This document shows positions 1 through 13,321 of a stretch of DNA of 64,000 nucleotides, piece by piece (the first letter of the stretch is position 1; each line of letters starts with the position of its first letter). Both the position numbers and the translations under genes were made by a program. Source of the stretch: Bolinopsis microptera (lineage: Eukaryota; Ctenophora; Tentaculata; Lobata; Bolinopsidae); assembly GCF_026151205.1 (NCBI RefSeq), contig NC_087073.1:8905411-8969410 (forward strand), written 5' to 3'. Under the pieces are notes generated by a model. That model did no database searches. It saw nothing but the letters and a program-made list of their open reading frames with translations, and was not told the origin of the DNA.

Positions 1-1979
1 CATGAATCGGAGGATGGTGGGAATTTATTACAATTATTTAGTGAAAAAGGCTTAAAGTAAAACGATGCCATAGAAATTAATCTGATCGTTTATATCTAGA
101 AAATGAAGAATTGGAAATTGGGATTTCAACCGTCGTGAGTTGGTACGTGACACCTGTCGTTTAATGGGTTTACTCATGGTAAATACTGATGAATGAGGGA
201 TGAATATTTGATAATCTTTTGTCCATGGAGTCAACAAACCGAGTCAGGTTTGCTTATAGTTATACACGTGAGATATGTCACGTCTATTATGTTATATCAT
301 TGGCAGCCTTTATACTTCTGCTTTTGATTAATCTTGCTTATTAGCCGCGATCGAACAATGAGAAATTATCATATTTTGTAGTTGTGTGTACACTCATTAC
401 TCTATTACGTTTATATCCGTCATCAGTATCTTTATAAATTTTGAACTGGTAGTCTTGGATGTAACTTTATCTTTAATGTATCTCTGGATAGTTAGGTTAG
501 TAAGAAATTCAAATGTCATACTAGGGAGCAACTAGCTTGCAGCTGAATACGATTTATACATGTATTTTGAAAGCTCCTGCTTAATAAACATTTCGTATCA
601 CTTATATGTTTTAAACAACCCCTCCTGGGAGCAACTGAATAATTCAACACAATTGTCAATAACCCTTACCTATCTAATATGGTACGGTTTAGGATAATTT
701 GAATAATCTGACGATTTATCTGGTAAACGGGACAATACCACAAAACCATTTAGGAGCGATTATCATACGTCATGTCCCATAACCTTTATCTTAACTCTAA
801 TAACTCTATGTTGGAAAATTCAAAACGCTAGCCCTCTACTATGACCCCAACCCTAACCCTAACTCAATCCCTATAACTCCAGCATCTGATAAACCCCTAA
901 TGATAAATATTACTTACTTCCTTTTATGGCCATGTCACGTGATCAAGACAGTTTTTCGTGATAACTCGTCAGGGAAACATTTTTAACTCTAAGTCATGTA
1001 GGGTGATTCGGTATCAGCGTTAAAAAATACATCAAATTAAGTTGGAATCCTAAACTCTAACCTTTACCCTAGCGCTACACCTCACCATGACCCGAACCCT
1101 GACTCCACTGCGACTAGAGGTTCTGGGAGAACAACAGTAATGGAGCACAACCACCTGAGGCAGGACATCCGTTCTGTTGAGGAAAGTCATTTGATTTTGC
1201 TAGTTGAATTTATTAGTTGTTCGTAAGATTCTCAGAGGGCTTGTCATCCATATTTTCCTGGTACATTGTCGGCTTGATCAAATGGGACAGTGGCATTATC
1301 TCTGCAGTAAGGAAACTTTAAAATTTTCTCGTCGTAACAGCAAGGTCCCACACTTCAGCTGATTCAACAGCTGGACCTGGCAAGTGGGGCCTGGCACATG
1401 TCTCAAGGTTTGTTGATGTGCAGGGTTTTAAGCAGTGGTAAGCCCTTCCTGCCATCAACATGTTGCAGTACCATCCTTACTTAACTGTCAAATAAGTACA
1501 AGAGCGTTAGTCCACTGACTTACTCTTAGGATAACTTTGACACATTTATGTTGATAAGCGCTGGTGGTGCTTTCAATGGGTTCTCCCAGCATTTGAAATG
1601 ACATAAACAAGCGCCACACTGGGTCACTGGGTCCTGATAAGTGGAAGTGTGCGTGAAACTGGTCATAGGCATGTCCCCTTATTCCCAGAAGAGATCAACT
1701 GAAGTATAAGATTTTTGTACCGGTTTTTCAGCTGGCGAAAATTCTGGAAGAGTCGTTGCGAGAGTGTTCTGTTTGAGATTTTTGGTTAGATGGAAGAGTT
1801 TTTCATTGTATATTTTCATCCCTTACCTCTATTATGTTACTTGAAGTGGGCCTGGATGTCTTATCTGCTAACCCCAAGCATTAAGCAATTATCGTCTTCG
1901 TGCTGGTGTAGCACACAAAGAAAGCAATGTTGATGCAAATTTGAGATGGCATCAGGATTTAATTATTATTATATAATGT
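1..1979. other. Intergenic, no gene seen
   Basis: I see no open frame with splice sites or domain content here. The stretch is moderately AT-rich. It has a short telomere-like run of CCCTAA words near 846-862, degenerate relatives near 1050-1105, and CACGTG palindromes at about 265 and 936. Parts of 240-370 look like a diverged copy of 3240-3490 (shared CACGTGAGATAT and GAACAATRAGAAAYTATC words), which suggests an old duplication. Confidence 0.5.
843..862. repeat. Short interstitial telomere-like CCCTAA run
   Basis: About two and a half CCCTAA units stand in a row, with degenerate variants for the next 250 bases. This is too short to be a telomere. It may be a scar of DNA repair or chance. 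Confidence 0.4.
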
Positions 1980-2130
1980 ATATATTTTAAAAACATATTT
2001 ACGTTATATTTTCTACTATACTATTTTTTTCGCCATATAAAAACATATACATAATAATTTTGTAATATATTTTAATACTTTCAACACTACTATAATATAA
2101 CGAATAATTCGAGTATTATTATGTAATGGG
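1980..2130. repeat. AT-rich dispersed repeat G, copy 1
   Basis: The segment shares blocks with 3990-4095 (runs such as AACATATTTAC, TTTTTTC-CATAT and AAAACATATA) and with 53868-53945 (TTTTAATACTTTC then ACACTACTATA then AACRAATAATT). Three diverged copies in one window mark a dispersed repeat, probably a decayed transposable element. No coding capacity is visible. Confidence 0.6.
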
Positions 2131-3989
2131 ATGGAAATGCTTTAACCAGGTACCGCTAGTCCACACCCAGGCTCCATAATATGAAGGACTTGTTTTAATT
2201 CTGAATGAAAAGCTCGAATATTGGTATTGTCAATTGTTTTTGTGCTCGTCGTTGAGCAAATATTTATTTATCATATTGTTTATGATTATATCTACTGTAT
2301 TTGTATATCATATCACATATTTATTTTTAAATCATCATATGTATCTATTTTTACATACATTTATTATTCTATTTATCTGTTATTTTATTATATCGCTAAA
2401 TGCTGATTTAGTTACTATTATCAAGCCCAGCTGTACAAGGCAGGGAGTAAGGACGTCGTGTATATGTTTTGGCATATTTCTGATTACATGAGGATCCGAA
2501 AGTAACCAAAAGAACTGAAGTTTCCCATTTTATGTTAGTCACGTCTTTCGTCGATCCGTACCATGTTTTTTAGAAGCCGTGTTACGTTTTCCCAGAGCTC
2601 GACATTCGTTTACTTTGTTAAATTAAAATAAAAGAAAGAATTATCCGTGAATAGGACGTAAAGCAAGTTAATCGTTCGTCATAGGCATTTGACGCCATTC
2701 AATATCGACGACGAATGTGTTATCGCCACAAAGTGGCTCCAATGACTCAACATATCGGTGATATCTATGTACATATCAGAAGGATAATTTTCTGGTGATA
2801 CAGAGGACCAAAAGTCAGTATACACTATACATACGTTGGGTATTATAACAAAGCCATGTTTCACATTTGAGACCTTTAACTTTGCGTTGCTACAAAACCG
2901 TGCTTTCTGCATGATTCCCATAGTACTGATCTAGTATCAACCCTATCACTTGATCCCACGCAATGAATGAAATATAACAATGCATTACAATTTGAATCGA
3001 TCTAATCATTCGAAATATCTTTAAAAAACCGCAAAAATGGACGTTCGTTCGGAAAAAATGAAGGGCGTTATTATTTTACCTGATATATTCCTCGAATGAG
3101 CGATAATAGCAAGTCATACCAAAAAGAATTATTTCAATCGGGCACTCAACGACTGACAATATATACTAAATTTTGTCCCCCTTTACTTTTGCCGCTGGTC
3201 GGCATGTGTGAGAGATATTTAAGTTTTTGTCTGAGGAGGCGGACTTGAGATATAGACACGTGAGATATAGCCATCTGATCCACTGAGTGATGATACATTC
3301 TGCACTTAGACAATGCTACACCGACAAGCTCCTTTCATTAAAGATTAATTCTTTTATTCCCCCTGCTGGGTTTCGTATTTTGATACATGTATAATATTAT
3401 ATCATTATATGACTAACTCTTAGATTGTGATAAATCTTGCTTTGATCTTTGCCGTCGTTGCCGAGCGAACAATAAGAAACTATCGAGTGAGGTTGCCGTG
3501 CCGTGTAGACTATGTTGCGTTAATTAATCTTAGCTCTCTCTCGTCTCGGTTCTTAATAGGTTTTGCACTGCTAGTATTGTACGTATCAATATTTTTGTGT
3601 TTAGTAGCAATATTTACTCAACTGGTTACTCTCCCTAGTGTGGGATCCCAAACGACCGATCAACACGAAGGTTTGTTAATTCCGTTAGTAAAATGCGATT
3701 GTATCTTGCTTACTCCTTAGACTTAAGAGCGACCTGTTCTTATAATGGTCTCTGCTTTGTGAATGCTAGTATAACCAAGAATTCGGTTATCCAACTCGAA
3801 GTTTTTAGAGATAGAACAGTAATTTGAACTTCAGGACAAGCACAACATTATGTTTGCTGCACTAGATCATCTCTTTCTTTTTTAATAATAAAAGGAGTTA
3901 TTCTTAAGAGTTAGATAAGAGAAGCATACTTTTGGCTTTCACTCGAAAAATAAAGAAAAATAGATTGATTCCAGCGATTAGGGTTTATC
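2131..3989. other. Intergenic, no gene seen
   Basis: Only short open frames occur. The longest, a 97-codon plus frame at 3427-3720, is hydrophobic mainly because the DNA is T-rich. It has no recognisable domain. Nothing else is supported. Confidence 0.45.
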
Positions 3990-4095
3990 AGTATGCAATT
4001 TCTATTATACATTTTTAAACATATTTACATTAAATTGTATACCACCCTATTTTTTCATCATATGAAAACATATAGGTACATAATATTGGTAAAGT
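3990..4095. repeat. AT-rich dispersed repeat G, copy 2
   Basis: This stretch aligns by eye with 1985-2060: a poly-T/A block, AACATATTTAC, a T6-C-ATCATAT block and AAAACATATA-GTACATAAT. It lacks the second half seen in copies 1 and 3. Confidence 0.55.
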
Positions 4096-7000
4096 CATAG
4101 AAGAAGCTGACTTTTGACTCAGTCTGCATTAACAAAAATAAATACCAGTGTATTTTTTGGCAGGCCTGGACTTTACGAGAGCCCTGCCCTTATCTCATCC
4201 TGTTTTTTAATTATCTAGAGGAAGTAGGAGGAAATAGATGCTGGCACTAAATCACTTATCACAGATAAGTGCACTGTGCAGGGTCCCTAAGTCCACTCTG
4301 AGGAAGGAAATCCCTCTCTGAGCTCCACCAACTGGAGTAACTGGATCAGTGTTATCGGACTTGTCATTACTGAGATTCAATAGACCAACTCTTCCTTGAA
4401 ATATCAAATGTTTGATAATCGGCTAATCGGAACTACGGTAGCACCACGATGATAACTTACGATCGCGATTAGGATTGTTCGCCCCGCGGTTCTGTTGATT
4501 CCCTTTGTAGTATAACTGTGCGCTGTTCTTCGTGTCTCGGTCTATAATAAGCCGAATAAGTAGTTACTCTAGCCAATATAAGTAGTAAACACATGTTAAC
4601 AACAGTCTCCGTACTAAACCAGACGTTCATTATCACATCCATAATATGAAATTATAGGTATTAAATTGTTGCCTATTGATTACAAGTAACATTTTGTGAT
4701 TTGTTACCTAATTGTAGCAAGTCATTGTGCACGGACCGGGCCTATTCATTTAATTGGAAATACAAATGAGCTCAAAACACAATAGAGCAGCATATAATGC
4801 CTCAGTTTGAATATTTGCCGATAGACGAGGTCTAATCTTCGTCAGCTCATTATTCACCGCACCCCACTAAGAATTGTCACTAGGCAAACAACCGTTTATC
4901 ATGAAACTTCTGTAGTAATTTTGGATCGATTATAGGAAATTTTGGATCTACTAGGCGACTGGAACCTAATTCAAAGTGACGGTTCATACAGTTTAGAGAT
5001 AAATTACGGCACCGTCAAATTGCTAAACGTAATTGAAAACACAAGTAGGGCACATGGTTTGAAGGGATGCAACAGGTTTGAATATATTGATCACCTTAAT
5101 TTTTAATGGTCAACCACCCTGTTATTTACACCGACAACAAAACGTGTTGCCATGGAGATAAAGACAGCTACCAGACATGAAGCAGCCACCCAAATATTTA
5201 GCTATAACCTGTACAGTATATAAACAGTCCCCCTTACTCATGACTGACAGGACATTTGTCGTGCTGGTTCTACCATTTGCTTTACCCGGAGAGCAGTCAA
5301 TAATCCCCTAGATGATGCGTGGACCTTGTAATAGCCCAATAATTACTTCAGGGATTCGTCCGTCTCTACAAGTACAAACCTGTGCCCCAAACAAATTCGA
5401 TATCACAAAACATTAGCTGTGATATCTGATGACACTCTCACTCTATTCTGTGCTGCCCCGCTCCAAGCCGTCTGGAGGTACCCTCTAGCTGGTGGGGATG
5501 TCGGGTATGAGACCAGCACCCTCACACAACACGTGACCTGAGTTAGCACCTACTCAAATTTGAACACTGCCGAATTTGTCCGGCTTCATTCCTTGGCTCA
5601 CAGAAAAGAGTGATAGCAGTGGCCGGACAAGTCCAGGCACCAGCAGCACGGCCGGGAGTCGAGCAATGCCGTGCCGGATGTTTCAAGCAGGGGTATGTTT
5701 CTATAAATTAGATCAGCTAGTTGTCCCGGCCAATGACAAAGGGGCAAGCTGTCACGTGTGTCTCCTTCGACCAGTTACATCACAATATTCTAGTTACAGT
5801 ATGATGAGTTGTACTCACTTTTTGCCTGAGTCTTTGCTTGTCCGTAGTTGGCGGAGGAGCGATGACTCCTACCCAGGACATGACCAATGGTCCTGTGGAT
5901 TTATCATCTGGTGAGGTGGCTAGCAGTTTAGCAGGCTCCACCAGTTTAGCAGCTCTCCAGCCGTCTGCATTCTGAAACAAAACCAAATTGTCAGTTCTGA
6001 TCTATCTACTGAGGTCGCGTTCTTTTGTTTTGTGCACTAGTTAGTTAGTCTTCTAACTCTGTGATAATAACGTACGGTAACTATTTCTGTGTTACTTACC
6101 TCCTCAATCTATCTGCCTATCTTCTTACTACTGTGCCACATCAAATTATCAAAAATAGTTTCAGTTATAAAGAATGTGTAACATTTAACTGTGCCTCACG
6201 TATTTTGAAGCTGGGCTAGTCACTGCCCGGAGATTTAGGATCGTTAATGTAGACTCGTACTCTTTGTCCACCCGTTGCTCATGATATGAATCTGCAAAAA
6301 CACACGTAGGTCAATAACTTTAGACTGGTCCAGAAAGAACGGACAGCGCTTTGTTACAAATGAAGTGTGCACAGTGCCTACATGCCGCGAAAAAAACAAT
6401 GAATTCATATGAAGACAAAGGTTGAACTCTTTCTAGTTAAATTGGGTGTCCGTCTCTTCCGATATGAAGACACGTGATATTAGTGGTGGCATTCAGGAGG
6501 ATCAATTTGGGTGGACGGGCTTTGGAATTCAAAAAGATTTGGAAGGCCTCAAGATATTAAAAGCTTTTTATAGATCTGAGGAAAGTTAATGCAATTTTGC
6601 TCCGATTCGCCCTTTTTTTCAAATGGTAGAGAATATATAAAATCATCATGTTTATCGGTAAAAAATTATCATTTGGCGGACAAATTATATTCAGTGCATC
6701 CGCGATCATCACAAACCCAAAAACTTAAGATCACAGATTTCATTCCAGATTTCCACCAAAAGTTACATGTGAATTGAAACCGAGGAGTTTGTTACACGAG
6801 GAATTTATTCTACAATATACAGTGCAAAAAAACTCTCATACGACCCTTTTTTGTAAAACCTTTAAGAATAACCTTACTTTAAGTAGAATCTAAGATAGAA
6901 ATTGTGGTTTGGATCTCCGTCTCATGAATATATGGTTAGGTCATAGCAAGTTAGATGTTCAGGTAGACAAAATCTGACTTTGAGTATGATTTTGCCGTAG

Positions 7001-8039
7001 GTTGTTGATTAAGGATGGCCGGAAGGTAGGCGAAATGGCGTCTGGCCGAGAGTTAAGGGGGCGTGTTGGGTGCTGGTTTGTCCACGTGCTCAAGGGGGCG
7101 GGTTGCTCGCTGTGCGCTGCACGTGCTGACACACTAACATCCACGTGTACATCCGGCTCTGGATCCGCAGTTTAATTAGCGCAGGAGCTAATGCCGCATA
7201 GAGCAGTTGTCTAAGCAGGATAACTATAATGGTTCGGATAGTAGCTACGTGGCAGTGCAGTGGCTGACAACTCACAAGGGCATGTGATAGACCACTGCGC
7301 TGGCTGGCTTATGTCTCCGATTATACCACCGCCCAGTCAATATGTTTAGCTCAAAACCTAAAGCTTTAGTGGCTGAGGCAGATATTAAGCCAAGAGCTAG
7401 CAGCAGCCGAATGTCGATAAGCACATATTATTATGATAATGACAACATGAGGTCCCCCTGTCTGCTCGCTCTCAAACAGCTCTGACGCACCTGCGTACTG
7501 ATTTTTCAGCCACATGCGATGAAAGCTATTTCTACGACTAGCTCAACAACAATTTAGATGTCGGTCTAAATTTTTTAGATCACACCAGATGACAAACGTA
7601 AATCTGAAATGCATTTTAAGCTGATCCTGAGCGTATTTTAAGAGACGGCATGTTTTTTAAATTGCTTTTTTTTGATATATGTCGAAATGGTGGCAATCAG
7701 GTTGTTAAGGACCCACGGAAGCCCATCAAATTGTCGCATGGGAACATAATAATTTGAAATTTGAGGGTGCTTAGCGCCATAATTCGCGGGAGTCGCACCT
7801 TTGGCACTGAAAGGTTTCTTTGTTTAACTATCATGTGGCGTATTATAATTGTAGTAGAAATAGACCGGGCAGACAAGGACCTGCTCCGATATGTACGGTA
7901 GATAAGATACACTAGACGTGTAATAGGTCCAGGTCCTGATAGAGGTCTAGATAAGGGGTCAGATCAGGGCCCAGCAAGCAGGATGACAATCAGCTGGAAG
8001 GTATGATGGAAGGCCATGTGACAGGGAAGTTACCCTGCC
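4096..8039. other. Intergenic, no gene seen
   Basis: Mixed-composition DNA without convincing exons. CACGTG occurs at about 5530, 5753, 6471, 7083, 7130 and 7142, three of them within 65 bases. The 112-codon plus frame at 5576-5914 and an overlapping minus frame have no family features. Confidence 0.45.
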
Positions 8040-8420
8040 AAACCGGGAACTTTGCCCCCGCGCACCCCGGAGATTAGATTAACAATCCTCAGACTAAACA
8101 GCCAGTCTAGCGTCTGATTGGCGGCCCGGGTAACACGTGAGCAGCACGCTAAGTGCCATTGGCGGGGTATATTTAGTGTCAAGCGAGTTGGTGCGCGGTT
8201 TGCGCTGTTAGCACGTGATAGCAGGAGCAGCTTGGCATGTCATTTCCCCGCTCACACACCGTCTAACAGCCCGACCTACACGAGCACCGCGCCGCACGCA
8301 GCACCCCCCTCCCTACTGTAAACCGACTCCTGGGATCCCTCGCTCCACACTCCCGCTACTTCTCACGTCCACCAGTGGGCTAATATATCCGTCCATCACT
8401 TATATATCTCCTATCTAGTT
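8040..8420. other. GC-richer, CpG-bearing patch
   Basis: The patch is clearly richer in C and G than its surroundings, has several CpGs and two CACGTG sites (about 8134 and 8212), and is followed by a C-rich, pyrimidine-biased tract. It could be a distal promoter or enhancer. No initiator or exon can be proven from sequence alone. Confidence 0.3.
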
Positions 8421-11400
8421 TTGTTACTTTTACTCTGGCCTTGCCTTCGATCTTAGCACCTCACACCAGCTTTGTTCATTTATAAAGAACCGTCTCTCCT
8501 TTCAATATACAGTCTGCAGCCAGATCTATTGTCAAATATATTAATCAGTAACATGACAATGGACGCTATTACATAAAATGTATTAATTTATTCATTATCT
8601 AATTTAATCAATATTGAGTCTCCCTCAGGATCATTTTCCAATTGACAATTTAGTTTTGTATTGATAAATATAATGCGTACTTACTACTTATCAACCAATA
8701 TACTGGTCAATTTATTGACGAACCGCCGGAGTCCAGACAGACTTAAGACACGGTATAAAATAAGGCTTCTCATCTGAATTAATCATTTCGTAGCCCTCGA
8801 GGTGTCTACGTACTCTCTTGAAGTCTAACACTATACGAGCTGATCTAACTTATACAATATGTTCACAATGTTGTAAGATCACTCCCTAGGGCTGGGGATT
8901 AGTTTTATTGCTGGCTTGTTGCTCTGTGACAGTTGCTAAGACACACGTTACAAATTACCTGGTGGTCAGTTAGAGACTGGTTGTCTTCTTGGTATAATTC
9001 AGGGTGAGCACTGCTTATTGTCAAGAGTTTTACAAGTGTTGCATAATCATTGGGCATTGTCTAGATATAGCCAGGTTCAATACGATCTCGGCATTGAACG
9101 TCTAATAATTCGACAATTGTGATGGTGGGTGCTGGTCATTTTCCAATTATTTTTAATAGCGAAAACGTCCTGGCAGAATTGTAGAACAAAGGGCCGTCTA
9201 TATCATTCTAGTGACCTCTCGGGCCCCCTTTTATCCTCTGTCAACTTGACTCTTAGCTGCATGTCTGATACCAACCCTAAAAGTAAAAGTAAAGGTTGCA
9301 ACTCTGGTACTACAACACTGATCTTGTCTGACAAAAGAGGATGACGCCGAAAATTTGGCTCGGTAGCGGTTGTCGGAACAATGACGGGGGGTTCAGTTTG
9401 TATTGTGTTGAAACAAGTGGGTGACCGAGCCGGTCACGTGCAATCCAAGAGTTGGAGTAGTAGTACAATCTAGCTAGATAATGATAGGTAGCTCTTCTGA
9501 TGGAGTCATGTCGTTTAAATTGCCAGGCTGCCTCATTGTACTGCTCACGTTTCATCATCCGCTGAGATATCAGCTGTTTGAGTGGACGTCCCTCCTCCAA
9601 AGTATACCCGTCACGTGTCACCCTGGGAACACAGCTCGGAGTTTTCTAACCTTCACTTTTAATGACCGGGGAGTATTTGCTCAATATAATAAGTATAGTT
9701 ATGATACCTCATTCATTACCGATCTTCGGCGAGTTTTCTTTCTGAGTGGGATAATTTTTGTTGTTGCGTGATTAGTTGACGTCCTGATATATTACGAGCC
9801 ACTGTTAGGTGATGTCAGTCAGTGCGGTTTCGTGCTCGGAGGTTCTGTTTTGTTCTTTCGTACCTCGTGAAGAGTTTTAACTAACACTTTACTAATGTGA
9901 ACTATTAACTTCGAGCCGCCAGTATGGTTAATCGGCTCACACACTTTTAATTTTATATTCCGCCCCTTTACATACGGTGCACGATCATGTGCGTTCTAAC
10001 GGTGATTCACATCTAAACCGTCCCTATTGTTTTCTCTGTCTAGTTCTGTTAAGAAAGAAATGAAATATAGAAACAATATGAGTTGCTGGGGGCTATAATA
10101 ATAGCCAATGTTACAGGCTGCTAGGGAGCTGGTCAATGTTATAAGTTGCTGGGGAGTGGGGATCAGCTATAAAGGTCAATGTTACAGGTTGCCTGATCTA
10201 CTAGTTTTCTGTGTTGTTAGTCTTAATATTTCTTCTTCTTATTTTTGAAACCTTTACACCAGACACCAAAAGCTGATTCATGTTGACACTTCTTCATATT
10301 GATTTTTAAGTTAGTTAGTTAACACGAACCACTCTTGAAATAGAGGTTTCTGCAGAACATTAGCGGAGGATAAATATGAAAATTTAAATCTAGGGGGACA
10401 TTGAAACAAATGCGCATTGTTTCAGTTAGTCACTTAAATTAAACCAAAGTAATGGAGACTTGTATTTAGGGCGGCATCCTGAACTCTCAAATAGATTGAG
10501 ACTATGTTCTCCTATTAACCCACTGCCAGCAGATGAATAAAATCTTGATAATTGGTGTTCATGGTTGCTTTAATGACTCATTATGTATGAGGTCGTTAAT
10601 TATGCATACGGTCTTTTGTTACTCTGTCTATTTCGTGTTGGTACTATAAAACAGCAAAAATGGTGGAACTTTAAAATCTCACGTGTCAGGATATCAAGAC
10701 TGCTTGAAACTTTGAGTCTCAGGGTCTGAGGGTCTGATGAGATTTAGCTCAGGGTCTTAGGTCGTTAGCTTTTACCTGAGTTTAACCTCTTTTCAATTAG
10801 CTAAACCATCCCCAATATCTCAAAATTTCCAATAGAAAGATTGAACGTAAGTAATGATACCGAATACCGATACATATTGTTTTAGCTTAGGTATAATAGC
10901 TTTGCGAGACTTTTCGGTCGCTTTCTAACCGTTTTTCCTCTTCGTTAGTCTTTCACCAACTTCACGGAAATGGTAATAAAAGTTCCGAATATTGATATGT
11001 ACCAAGAATGGCGAACAGCCAAGTATTCATTGTCATAAAAATATGTGCGCTCAAACAGTTTAAGATGTTAAAAACCTTTTTCCCGTTTCCAGTTTTAGAA
11101 TGTGTTTACTGTTTAACAGATCTCATGTTTATCCCCACATTGTTTCCTAAATTGAGATACCAATTAATAGATATCCATTTTGTGCATAGTATGAGAGAAG
11201 TTGTTGGGTAGATGACGTATAATTTTACTCAAGTATTATCTAGTCAAGCCTTTAAGGTTAGGAGCGTGGACCCTGCAGCTACAGCGATTTCGGAGAAAAA
11301 TATTTGCAAACTTCATTCAGCAACACCGAATTCAGAGAATTCAACAAGAGTTGCAACTTGTTTCCAATGTCCACATTTGTATAGGAGTAATGAGGCGACA

Positions 11401-12559
11401 TTAGTTCTAAACTGTTGTTTTTCAAGAATTATCCCCAGCAGTCATTTTTTGCTCAAAATAAAGAACTTTAGCCACATATCATCCAAATTCCTAAATGTAA
11501 ATAGCCTTAAAAACGTCCATAACAACATTTCTGTTGCCAAAGGAATCAATTAAAAAGAAATCAAGTTCGTATACTTTGTAACGGCCAGATTTCGGTTTTG
11601 CGGTCGATTTTCTTTAACCTGATAATGTAATGATTCAATAAAATCGAGATCCTTGTTTTATGGCATTCATTAAAACTGTTTCAGAATAATTTTTTTATTC
11701 GGAAAAAAAAATACTGTTATGCAATTGAGAGCAGTAAATTTATTGATCTTGAAGAGCATTGAGTTTTACTTACTAAAATATTTCGAAGAAAATGGCAATT
11801 CCATATATTTGACACCTCACTGCAACGTTCATAAATGCAAAGACAAGAGCTTCTTCCCTAGACCCACACTAATTGACGGCGAGATATCGTTTCTTATGTC
11901 CTCCAATACGGTAACTGTCCATTACACACTGCAAGGTATTTGACAAATTCCTCTCCAGAGGAAGATATCACGAGGTGGCACTCTCTCCGAGTAGTGCCAC
12001 CTTCCCTTAGACCGGCATCATACGATTAATCTCCGTCTTGCGACTCATCCTAGCAATCGGGAGCCTAAACATTCGGAGTTCTACTTTATATACACTTCTA
12101 ACAAGATACGGCCATCCAGTGCAAGGTAATTTCCACGAAATTGAATCCGACAAATTAGCTTAAGAATCTAACATACTCCAGTGCCGACACATTGAATCTC
12201 ACTTTATTGTGTTTTCAATGGCGAAGTTCGCCTTCCTTGATCTTAACAGTTATGCAGTAAGATACTTGTTACGTGTTTACATGTTTAGACCCACTGTTAA
12301 CAACGCGAATCCAGGAGCTGTATTCCATTTTCAGAAGCTATTTACTTGCACTGTAGATATACTACTGATTTAGACTAGGTACAGTCTGCCCATGGCATGC
12401 CACACGTGTATCCTGCAGATCTAATGCTCTTAAAAACGTGCCCTCCTAGATCTTTTGATATCTAGAGCAGAATTATGAATAGCCTCTTTTCAGTATCGCA
12501 TATTTTGGAAGGAATATGGTCGACGGTTCTTTTAGGCTGGGCTATTATAGAATCGAGCT
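8421..12559. other. Intergenic, no gene seen
   Basis: I found no coding exon. The 113-codon plus frame at 11212-11553 has unstructured composition and no domain, and I consider it chance. CACGTG occurs at about 9435, 9612, 10680 and 12403. A small imperfect tandem repeat lies at 10078-10195. Confidence 0.45.
10078..10195. repeat. Imperfect short tandem repeat
   Basis: The phrase CAATGTTAYARGTTGCTGGG recurs about three to four times with spacers of different length (start words near 10080, 10107, 10134 and 10170). The copies have diverged and the array is short. Confidence 0.55.
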
Positions 12560-12799
12560 CGGTCAAATTCAGGGATTTGTCGGTCTAGATACGGTTCATA
12601 GTAGACAAGTGTGGTTTAAGGCAACGTATTTCGTCTCCTAGTAGATGAAGTGCACTGAACCACTCTCTCTCACGTTGCCAGCGTAAAGGCTCGCTCTGCT
12701 GAAGCCCAGAGTGACCACAGTGCGAGCAGTCTATGATGTGGAGTTGGCTTGTGACAAGCCAGGTAGTTAACTGGAACCTGGCAAGTGCTTTGGAATTGA

Positions 12800-13321
12800 T
12801 GGGTAATGTCACGTGGTCGGGGAGCTAAGTGACGACGCATGAAGGAGAGTGGAAGAGAGCCACGTGATCCCCCGGTACAACCCGGTCACATGACCGCTGC
12901 TCATTGCTCTCCCAAGTGAGACCATGCCCGCCAGCATCTCAGCGCACTATTTGCTCCCACTTCTCCGGTTGCTGCTGCTGCAGCCACTTTGCACCGTGTT
13001 TAGTCTCATTTTACGAGATACATGTACAGACTTCACGTGACCACGTGACCGTATCCCAATAAGTCACATGACCCGACGTCACGAGGTACGGTTGTTTTAG
13101 TGACGAGTCCACTGAGAGCTGGTGTAGCTGACATGACATAACACGGATCACGCGACCACGTCAAGCTCAACTAGACGTCGCCTAGATATCTGGGTAGCAG
13201 TAGTTGAGAGCAGCAGCGCAGGACTTGGCGTCAATTAAGCGTGGACAACACGGCGGGGAGCGGGTCTCAACGCGCGGATAGTGAGCGTGCTACTGGGCTG
13301 AGAGATAAACGTGACTGGCAG
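12800..13321 (+). promoter_or_regulatory. CACGTG-dense promoter candidate and possible 5' exon
   Basis: CACGTG stands at about 12810, 12861, 13034 and 13042. Near-matches (GTCACATGAC, CCACGTCA, TCACGCGA) lie between them, in a GC-richer patch. About 280 bases further on, a good donor (CAG|GTAAGCG) is at 13321/13322. This could be the promoter and noncoding first exon of the DMRT gene, whose first coding exon begins with a splice-acceptor-like sequence at 19876. The link is inference only. The patch could also serve an unseen transcript. Confidence 0.3.

Noticed and set aside
843-862. Chromosome end
   Set aside because: Only two to three CCCTAA units, with ordinary sequence on both sides.
3427-3720. 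97-codon hydrophobic frame
   Set aside because: Hydrophobicity follows from T-rich codons. No homologous feature, and it lies in duplicated repeat-like DNA.
11212-11553. 113-codon plus frame
   Set aside because: Random-like composition, no domain or splice sites.
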